From the NCBI GenBank assembly GCA_019136395.1, contig JAGVUH010000311.1, forward strand, positions 1 to 8,274: a stretch of DNA of 8,274 nt, given 5' to 3'. This DNA comes from Gammaproteobacteria bacterium (GTDB lineage Bacteria; Pseudomonadota; Gammaproteobacteria; Chromatiales; Chromatiaceae). The notes under the pieces were generated by a model. That model worked only from the letters and a program-made list of their open reading frames with translations, did not search any database and was not told the DNA's origin. The first letter of the stretch is position 1. Each line of letters opens with the position of its first letter. This document shows positions 1-5,165 of this stretch, one piece after another. Made by a program: the position numbers and the translations under genes.

Positions 1-114
1 GATCCGCTCCAGCAGCAGGAATTGCCGCCGGAGCAGGGCCGCGGCGGCGGCGCGGAAGTCAGCCGGCTCCGCCTGACCGGGCCGCTCGCATACCTGGCGC
101 AGGTCACGCAGCAT
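1..114 (-). CDS. jetB: JetB, Wadjet KITE/MukE-like subunit (N-terminal fragment)
   Basis: Only the first 38 codons are in the window; the gene runs off the left edge. It starts at the ATG on the complement of 112-114, with an AAGGAG ribosome-binding site about 7 nt upstream. The visible peptide begins MLRDLRQVCERPG and continues into an Ala/Leu-rich helix with RRQFLLLE. This resembles the start of DUF4194 (JetB) proteins, where an opening helix is followed by a stretch of the form FR-AA-LL--QFL. In Wadjet, JetB is the KITE/MukE-like subunit that binds the JetA kleisin and the JetC SMC ATPase, in a complex that recognises small circular DNA for cleavage by JetD. Support comes from the fragment and from its position directly downstream of jetA, the standard jetABCD order. 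jetC and jetD should lie beyond the edge. The fragment is too short for a firm call without that context. Confidence 0.68.
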   Translation of the reverse strand, partial: MLRDLRQVCERPGQAEPADFRAAAAALLRRQFLLLERI

Positions 115-263
115 TGCGGGCTCCTTGGGTGGACGGGTCGGGCCCCGTCGCTGTCAGGGGTCGGGGTGGGTGGGTACCGGTACCTGCCAGGATCACAAGG
201 TTGAATCCCTGCCGAAAAGCCAAATCCGGAGCAATGTCAACGGATGTTGATGAGCTCTTACCC

Positions 264-269
264 ATTATA
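264..269 (-). promoter_or_regulatory. Candidate -10 box for jetBCD
   Basis: On the minus strand this reads TATAAT, a perfect sigma-70 -10 hexamer, inside the AT-rich spacer upstream of jetB. The hexamers at 15-18 bp spacing (for example CATTAT at 292-287) are poor -35 matches, so the promoter would need an activator or an extended -10, or the match may simply reflect AT-richness. The 8-bp arms of an inverted repeat (244-251 and 270-277) bracket it, a layout compatible with repressor control. Confidence 0.35.
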
Positions 270-275
270 ATCAAC

Positions 276-304
276 ATGTTATTAACATAATGGTTAGTAA
301 CATA
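276..304. repeat. Tandem palindromic 12-mers, operator-like
   Basis: GTTATTAACATA (278-289) recurs as GTTAGTAACATA (293-304) with one mismatch, the starts 15 bp apart. The first copy sits inside a 13-bp palindrome with 6-bp arms (ATGTTA, T, TAACAT; 276-288). The arrangement looks like paired binding sites for a dimeric regulator just upstream of the TATAAT box on the jetB strand. No regulator gene is visible in the window, so the role is inferred. Confidence 0.45.
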
Positions 305-393
305 GGGTTAAAGGTTTACTGATCTGGTTGGTTTTCGATTACGCGGAGGGGACTCAAGGTCGAACGCGGCCGGCGCCGCCCTGGGCGCGGTGA

Positions 394-1852
394 TCATGGT
401 CGGGCCTGTGGCTCCCGGCGGGGCTCGCCTTCAGGTTGTCGCCGCCAGACGGCAAAGGCGGGGCAGCGCACCCAGTCGTTGTCGATCAGGCCCTCCCGGG
501 TCTCGATGCGGTAGGTCTGGCGCAAGCGCCCGGCCCCGGGCAGATAGTTCAGGTGACGGGCATGGGTGAAGGCGATGAAGTCCTCCACGCTGGCGATGGT
601 CAGGGTGGCGCCCTCGGCGTACGCAGGGCCTGCTGACGGGCCTGGACCGCCGGGTCCACCGCGCGGCTCACCAGGGGACGCGGCTCCGGCGGATGACGAT
701 GGCGGGGCGCCTCCCGGAGGCTTTGGGGCCCGATGGGGAGCACGTCGATGAGGGGCGGGGGGAGGGGGGTGGCGGCCTCATCCGGCAGCCCGACCAGGCC
801 TGGACCCAGGTCACGCAGCAGGCCGGCCAGGCGCGCCGCCTGGCCGGGCTGGGTACGGTCCAGGTAGCGCAACGTGTCCGCCACCCGCCGCTCCAGCCGG
901 GCGCGGAAGCGGTCAACCCGTTCCAGGTGACCGTCCAGGCGTTCGAAGACCTCACGCAACTGACGGAGGTCATCGCCAATGGCCCGCCGGGCCGCCTCGC
1001 CATCGGCCTCGCCGGTCTGTTCCAGATAACCGCTCACCAGGGCCCGCTGCCGGTCCAGGTCGTACTCCAGTTCCCGCACCCGCAGCAGGATCTGCTGGCG
1101 GAAGCGAAAGGGGTTGTTGCGGGTCTTGAGGCGCTTGTAGTCCTGCACCAGGATGCGCGCGACGAAGTCCTCGAAGAAGCGGCTGAGGATCAGGCGATGG
1201 TCGTCTGATCTCGGCGTGCAGGCCCTTGAGCCCCTGGATCAGGGTGCTGATATGCTGGAGGAAGCGGCGGGCCTCGCGGGCCGCCTGGCGTAGGGCCAGG
1301 ACCTGGGCCGCCGGCTCTTCCCAGGCCTTCTGCACGTTGTTGAAGATGGACAGCACCATGCCGCCGTAGAAGACGCGGTCCGGGCGGGCGATCTCCATCA
1401 GGCTGGCCCAGAGGGTGCCCACCGCTGGCGGTACCGTCACCCAGACACGGTAGCCATCCTGCTCCTCCTCGAACCAGCCGGCGTCGCGCAGGCGGCGATA
1501 GACCTGGGCGGCCGGGCTGGTCTCGTGATCGCCGCCGCTGGTGCCGCTGGCGCTGCCGATGGCACTGGGGAAGGGGCTACCGGCCCGCAGGTAGCTACCG
1601 CCTGACATCCGGCTGGCCAGGTTGCTTCCCATGGTAACTGTGGGTAGGACCTCCGCATCCGCTTCCTCCTGCCAGGCCACAGCCAGCACCGCCAGCCGTT
1701 CCTCGATCTCGTGGCGCACCGTCTCCCGCGAGGGAAAGATGTCGGCGTGGATCTGGTCGAAGAACAGGGGGTACAGGTCCAGCAGCAGCGCCCCAGGCGC
1801 TGGCCAGGGGGGAAAAGAGCCGGTCGGGGAGTCGGTCAAAGAGTTGCGTCAT
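394..1852 (-). pseudogene. jetA: JetA, Wadjet kleisin-like subunit, with three frameshifts
   Basis: Three frames give one JetA-like protein. It starts at 1852 with MTQLFDRLPDRLFSPLAS, a typical JetA opening. The frame changes near 1798 to LLLDLYPLFF and on through GWFEEEQDGYRVWV and YGGMVLSIFNN. It changes again near 1206 into FFEDFVARILVQDYKRLK and a long charged coiled-coil-like stretch, then back near 622 to YAEGATLTIASVEDFIAF and the end at 394. The shifts look like +1, +1 and -1. The corrected protein would be about 485 residues, which I recall as ordinary for JetA. Uncorrected, translation from 1852 stops early near 1595; the second segment's frame ends at 970. In Wadjet, JetA bridges the JetC SMC heads and holds JetB. 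A Ser/Gly-rich linker (about residues 62-112) separates the N-terminal domain from the next. jetA lies 58 bp after cysC on the same strand. Either the gene is decaying or the sequence has errors; none of the shifts sits in a long homopolymer, though a G4/C4 run adjoins the first. Confidence 0.82.
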
Positions 1853-1866
1853 GCCTGGCGCCAGGC
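1853..1866. repeat. 14-bp perfect palindrome abutting jetA start
   Basis: GCCTGGCGCCAGGC is a perfect 14-bp palindrome directly upstream of the jetA ATG (complement of 1850-1852). It occupies the place where a ribosome-binding site should be, and jetA has no good Shine-Dalgarno elsewhere. In RNA it could only form a hairpin with a very tight loop; as DNA it could be a dimer-binding site. Its function is unknown. Confidence 0.4.
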
Positions 1867-1899
1867 CATCCGTGGCGGAAAGTCGATGGGACGGGTCAA

Positions 1900-1912
1900 G
1901 AGGCCAGGCCTC
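1900..1912. repeat. 13-bp inverted repeat over the cysC stop
   Basis: GAGGCC-A-GGCCTC is a 13-bp palindrome covering the last bases of the cysC reading frame. No T-run follows it on the cysC strand, so it does not look like an intrinsic terminator. Read-through from cysC into jetA is therefore possible. Confidence 0.3.
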
Positions 1913-2576
1913 AGGCCCGCCGCGCCGGGATGATTTCCTGGAGCATCAGGTAATCGATGACGCGCCCGGCGAGTTGATCCGGGGTCTCCTCACCGCCGGC
2001 AAGCACCAGTTCCGGATGAAGGGGGGCCTCGTAGGGATCGTCGATGCCGGTAAAGCCCTTGATCTCGCCGGCGCGGGCCTTTTTATAAAGCCCCTTGGGG
2101 TCGCGCTGCTCGCAGATCGCGATGGGGGTGTCGACGAAGACCTCGATGAACTCCCCTGGGCGCAGGGTCTGGCGGACCCGGTCGCGGTCGAGGCGGTAGG
2201 GGCTGATGAAGGCGGTGAGGGCAATGAGCCCCGCCTCGCAGAAGAGCTGGGCGACGGCGCCGATGCGGCGGATGTTCTCCTCGCGGTCGATGGCCGAGAA
2301 ACCCAGGCCAAAGCGCTGGGCGAAGTCATGGCCGTGGGTGTCGCGCAGCATGCCCGGGCCGGCGTTGAGCCCGTGGCGGACGTTGTCGCCATCCAGCACC
2401 GCGCTGTGATGCCCCATGGCATGGAGGCGATGGTCGAGGGTGTTGGCGATGGTGCTCTTGCCGGAGCCGCTCAGGCCAGTGAACCAGATGACGCAGCCGC
2501 GATGGCCGTGCAGGGCCTCGCGCCGTTCGCGGGTGACTTGGTGTTCGTGCCAGGTAACGTTGGTATCGTGGGCCAT
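1911..2576 (-). CDS. cysC: Adenylylsulfate (APS) kinase
   Basis: This cytoplasmic enzyme phosphorylates adenosine 5'-phosphosulfate with ATP to make PAPS, the activated sulfate used for assimilation or sulfation. The protein has 221 residues. The P-loop GLSGSGKST is at 34-42, [10 protein letters not shown] at 62-71, FISPYR at 123-128 with the conserved active-site serine, and the [18 protein letters not shown] region at about 166-183. It ends soon after, with no ATP sulfurylase domain. Compared with E. coli CysC there are some 16 extra residues between HGLN and LGFS (about 72-90), an insertion I recall from a subset of CysC proteins. The [10 protein letters not shown] start was chosen because family proteins begin with this kind of TNVTWH stretch; a longer frame to 2705 lacks resemblance. 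The upstream AGGA is weakly placed. No cysD, cysN or cysH is in the window. The next gene downstream on this strand is jetA. Confidence 0.93.
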   Translation of the reverse strand: MAHDTNVTWHEHQVTRERREALHGHRGCVIWFTGLSGSGKSTIANTLDHRLHAMGHHSAVLDGDNVRHGLNAGPGMLRDTHGHDFAQRFGLGFSAIDREENIRRIGAVAQLFCEAGLIALTAFISPYRLDRDRVRQTLRPGEFIEVFVDTPIAICEQRDPKGLYKKARAGEIKGFTGIDDPYEAPLHPELVLAGGEETPDQLAGRVIDYLMLQEIIPARRA

Positions 2577-2845
2577 CGTGAGAGAAATCCTGAGGTTTGT
2601 ATCAAGCCCACCATCTTGGCTTGAATGAAGGCCGGGATGCAAATGCGGGTGGTCCAGGCGCTCGGTAATTGACAGCTGCTCTGGTTCAAAGGTCCCTTGA
2701 AGCACTCAGCCCCCGGTCACTGGTCCACTGATCTTGTCCCCGATCCGGGGCCTGGCTAGGATGCTGGCCAGTTTCCTTCCCCATGCCGACACCTGACGAT
2801 CATGCGAGATTTGCCACAACCGCTACCCAGGGGAGGTGATGCCTG
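2577..2845. promoter_or_regulatory. Divergent cysC / methyltransferase spacer
   Basis: These 269 bp separate two divergent genes and should hold both promoters, but I see no convincing pair of boxes. A plus-strand TTGACA (2669-2674) has no -10 at the right distance. CCCCG-ATC-CGGGG (2738-2750) is a small GC hairpin of unknown role. A strong ribosome-binding site (GGGGAGGTGAT, ending at 2840) serves the methyltransferase. Confidence 0.4.
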
Positions 2846-3649
2846 ATGGTCGCTGATTCAGAGGCCTACATTCATGGCTTCGGTCCCGTTGAGGAACAAC
2901 GCCTCCGCGATCAGGCGGCGGTACTGGCCCCCGTGGTCTTCGCCGGGTTGGACCTGCCCGCAGCTGGCCGGCTGCTGGAACTGGGTTGCGGGGTGGGCGC
3001 CGAACTCGACCTGCTGTCGGCACGCCGGCCTGGCCTGGCCCTGACCGGGATCGACCTCAGCCCCAGCCACCTCCGCGCCGCTCGCGGGCACCTCGGGGAC
3101 CGGGCCACGCTGGTGCGTGGCAATGCCGGGTGCCTGCCTTTCGCCGCCGGGACCTTCGATGTCGTCCTGACCATCTGGATGCTCGAACATGTGCCCGACC
3201 CCCGGGCGATCCTCCGCGAGGCCCTGCGCGTGCTCAAGGCAAGCGGCCGGCTGATCTGTACCGAGGTAGATAACGCTACCTTCCGCTTCCAACCGGAACT
3301 CGCCGCCATCCGCACCTGGTGGGAGCGCTTTTGCCGCCAGCAGCAGGCGGCGGGGGGGGATCCCTACCTCGGTCCCCGCCTGGCCAGTCTCGCCCAGGAG
3401 CTGGGCTGCCGGGAGATCGTCAGCCAGGACCTGCCGGTGGTTTCCAGCCGTCTGCAACCGGAACGCCGCCAGCAACTGCTGGCCTACACCGCGGACCTCC
3501 TGCTCTCCGGCGCCCCCCAACTACTGGCGACGGGGGCGGTGGATGAGGACCTGCTGGCGGCCCTGCACGCCGATTTTGCCCGGGCGCGGGAGGATGCCAA
3601 CATCCACTTCGAGTATCGGGCCGTCCGGCTGAGCTGTAAGTCACCCTGA
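2846..3649 (+). CDS. Class I SAM-dependent methyltransferase
   Basis: This is a 267-residue Rossmann-fold methyltransferase that transfers a methyl group from S-adenosylmethionine to an unidentified substrate. SAM-binding motif I is LLELGCGVGAE (about 43-53). The acidic residue that would bind the SAM ribose is D70 in LTGIDLSP. The motif II/III area is FDVVLTIWMLEHVPDP (about 104-119), and ALRVLKASGRL (126-136) is the usual strand before motif IV. The C-terminal half, with WWERFCRQQQAAGGDPYLG and a Leu/Ala-rich helical tail, resembles UbiE/BioC-like small-molecule methyltransferases, but no residues point to one substrate. The start has a near-ideal GGAGGTGAT site 5-6 nt upstream. It has no signal peptide or membrane segment. 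Its neighbours, cysC (divergent) and the aminotransferase (convergent), do not suggest a pathway. Confidence 0.88.
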   Translation: MVADSEAYIHGFGPVEEQRLRDQAAVLAPVVFAGLDLPAAGRLLELGCGVGAELDLLSARRPGLALTGIDLSPSHLRAARGHLGDRATLVRGNAGCLPFAAGTFDVVLTIWMLEHVPDPRAILREALRVLKASGRLICTEVDNATFRFQPELAAIRTWWERFCRQQQAAGGDPYLGPRLASLAQELGCREIVSQDLPVVSSRLQPERRQQLLAYTADLLLSGAPQLLATGAVDEDLLAALHADFARAREDANIHFEYRAVRLSCKSP

Positions 3650-3850
3650 GGGGCGGTGCAATCACCAGGCTCTTTTGCCTTTGGCGTGGGCGGTGGATAA
3701 ATCCGCAGCCAACGCCTAACGCCCCAGAGGCCATAAACCACCGATTCGTTCGGCTTCCTCGCGCCCTAAGGGGCGGCGGCGGGACAAGTCGCTGATGCGC
3801 TCACTCCCTAACCCACCAGCCTGAGTAACCGAGCAGAGAGAGGCAAACCA
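3650..3850. other. Convergent spacer without a gene
   Basis: These 201 bp lie between two convergent stop codons. A small GGTG-CAAT-CACC hairpin (3655-3666) is followed within a few bases by a short T4, a weak terminator candidate for the methyltransferase. A REP-like imperfect hairpin follows (3683-3716). CGCCC-TAAG-GGGCG (3762-3775) is another short stem. I see no coding potential and no RNA gene. Confidence 0.4.
3683..3716. repeat. Imperfect REP-like inverted repeat
   Basis: GGCGT (3683-3687) pairs with ACGCC (3712-3716) and GTGGAT (3693-3698) pairs with ATCCGC (3701-3706) with one G-U wobble. The core GGATAAATCCGC resembles palindromic intergenic repeats common in gammaproteobacterial genomes. 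It sits between convergent genes, where such elements often act as transcript ends. Only one copy is in the window, so its repeat status is inferred. Confidence 0.35.
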
Positions 3851-5059
3851 TCACGACCGGGCAAAGGTTTCCCGGGTGATGGCCACGGCCTTATTCAAGA
3901 CGGCCTCGTCGGTGTAAAAGTGGGGCGAGAAACGGATGCCGCCGCCGCGCGGGGCGCAGACGACACCCTTGGCCAGGAGGGCGCGCCAGAGGGGAATCGG
4001 ATCGAAACGGGGGTCGGGGATGCGGAAGGTGAGGATGCCGGCGCGGCGCGCCGGGGCGCGGGGGGTGAGGATTTCATAGCCGGCCTGGTCGAGGAGGTCG
4101 ATGAGGCGGTCGACCCGGTGCTCGATGGCGGTCGCGACCTGGTTCAGACCCACCTCCTGGAGCAGGGACAGGCTGGCCTCCAGGGCGTGGATGCCGAGCA
4201 GGTTGGGACTGCCGGGCTCGAAGCGGGTGGCGGTCGGGGAGGGGGTCCAGTCCGGGCGGTCATAGTCACCGGGGTGGGCGACCATGTGCCAGCCGAACTG
4301 ACGCAGTCGCAGCCGGGGCCGCAGGGCCGGCGCCACGTAGAGCACGGCGATGCCCTCGGGCCCCAGCAACCACTTGTGGCCGTCCGCCACCACCGCATCC
4401 GCCGGCATGCGCCGCAGGTCCATGGGCAGTGCGCCCAGGCTCTGGATGGCGTCGACGAAGAGCAGAATGCCGCGGCGGTGGCAGGCGGCGGCAAGCCGTT
4501 CCAGGTCCAGGCGTTCGCCCCGGGCGTATTGCACCGAACTGATGGCGACGGCCCGGGTGCGCTCGTCGCACAGCCATTCCAGGGCGGTCTCGATCTCGGC
4601 GGTGACCTGAGCGCCAGCCGCCGCGTTGGCCCCGGCAGGTGGTGGGGCATCTCTGGGGTTGGGCGCGGGATTGGCGAGGCCGCGGAGGTCCAGGGCGCGG
4701 TACTCCACCCCCTGTTCCCGCAGGGCCTCCCAGGGGATGCGGTTGGAGGGAAATTCCTGGGCGATACCTACCAGGTTGTCCCCGGGCCGCCAATCCAGCC
4801 CCTGAGCGAGGATCGACAGGCCCTCGGAGGTATTCTTGACTAGGGCGATGTCGTCGGGAGAGGCGCCGCCCAGCAGGTCCGCCAGGCGTTCGCGCAGGCG
4901 GCGCTCGGTCGCCAGCCAGGCCGGATAGCCGGCGGCCCCGCGGCGGCCGTTTTCCTCGGCGAAGCGGGTCACCGCCGCCACCGCCCGCCGCGGCCAGGGG
5001 GCCACGGCGGCGTGGTTGAGGTAACAGATATCGGGGGAGAGGTCGAATTCGGGGTGCAT
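3851..5059 (-). CDS. Class V aminotransferase-fold PLP enzyme
   Basis: The 402-residue protein is a fold-type I, class V PLP enzyme (NifS/isopenicillin-N-epimerase-like). The opening DICYLNHAAVAPWP (10-23) is the family N-terminal motif. NTSEGLS (76-82) would bind the cofactor phosphate. FVDAIQSLG (201-209) supplies the Asp and Gln that contact the PLP ring, and K229 in VVADGHKWLLGPEG is the Schiff-base lysine. GGGIRFSPHFYT (372-383) carries the likely substrate-carboxylate arginine, R376. The SufS-type GHHC catalytic-cysteine loop is absent: C368 in GVVCAPRGGG does not align with it, so a cysteine desulfurase role is unlikely and the substrate is unknown. A Pro/Ala/Asn-rich insert (about 129-150) is unusual. 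The start at 5059 has GGAG about 9 nt upstream, and the family motif begins there; the frame stays open to 5317, but that stretch has no resemblance and overlaps recJ. Confidence 0.87.
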   Translation of the reverse strand: MHPEFDLSPDICYLNHAAVAPWPRRAVAAVTRFAEENGRRGAAGYPAWLATERRLRERLADLLGGASPDDIALVKNTSEGLSILAQGLDWRPGDNLVGIAQEFPSNRIPWEALREQGVEYRALDLRGLANPAPNPRDAPPPAGANAAAGAQVTAEIETALEWLCDERTRAVAISSVQYARGERLDLERLAAACHRRGILLFVDAIQSLGALPMDLRRMPADAVVADGHKWLLGPEGIAVLYVAPALRPRLRLRQFGWHMVAHPGDYDRPDWTPSPTATRFEPGSPNLLGIHALEASLSLLQEVGLNQVATAIEHRVDRLIDLLDQAGYEILTPRAPARRAGILTFRIPDPRFDPIPLWRALLAKGVVCAPRGGGIRFSPHFYTDEAVLNKAVAITRETFARS

Positions 5060-5165
5060 GAAGGGGGCTCCTGGCCGCGATGCCGCGTGGCATTCTAAAC
5101 CCGTTAGCGCCCGGACCCCGACGGGGCTGCGGCTGAGCGCCGGGTCCGTGGTAAGCTCCCTGGCC
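5060..5165. promoter_or_regulatory. Divergent aminotransferase / recJ spacer
   Basis: These 106 bp must contain the start signals of two divergent genes. On the aminotransferase strand TAGAAT (complement of about 5092-5097) is a fair -10 box, but no -35 is evident. ATGCC-GCGT-GGCAT (5080-5093) is a 14-bp inverted repeat overlapping it. On the recJ side, CGGACCC (5112-5118) can pair with GGGTCCG (5142-5148), enclosing CCCCG-A-CGGGG. The recJ leader may therefore be structured. No strong Shine-Dalgarno precedes recJ. Confidence 0.35.

Larger units (their letters stand above)
115..393. promoter_or_regulatory. jetA-jetB spacer with AT-rich, repeat-bearing core
   Basis: No gene is seen in these 279 bp. 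About 200-345 is strongly AT-rich against very GC-rich surroundings. It contains ATTATAAT at 264-271, a self-complementary site that gives a consensus TATAAT on both strands; on the jetB strand the box is 269-264, about 150 nt before the jetB start. No good -35 lies 15-18 bp upstream of it. A consensus TTGACA on the same strand (240-235) lacks a matching -10. Repeats flank the box: an 8-bp inverted repeat ATGTTGAT/ATCAACAT (244-251, 270-277), a 13-bp palindrome (276-288), and a tandem 12-mer GTTANTAACATA (278-289, 293-304). GGTACCGGTACC (173-184) is a 12-bp palindrome nearer jetB. I infer a promoter/operator for jetBCD. A scar of inserted DNA is the main alternative. Confidence 0.5.

Noticed and set aside
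600..1852. Programmed frameshifting as an explanation for jetA
   Set aside because: Three shifts in both directions, with no slippery heptamer seen at any of them, fit mutation or error better than a programmed event.
1851..2624. A 257-codon plus-strand frame opposite cysC
   Set aside because: cysC is clearly real on the other strand; this frame has no motifs.
2669..2674. TTGACA as a -35 box for the methyltransferase
   Set aside because: No -10-like hexamer lies 16-18 bp downstream.
3920..4843. A 307-codon plus-strand frame opposite the aminotransferase
   Set aside because: It is Gly/Val/Gln-rich with no domain, typical of antisense frames in GC-rich genes.
5058..5165. An N-terminal extension of RecJ to 5058
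   Set aside because: It would overlap the aminotransferase start, and RecJ similarity begins well downstream.
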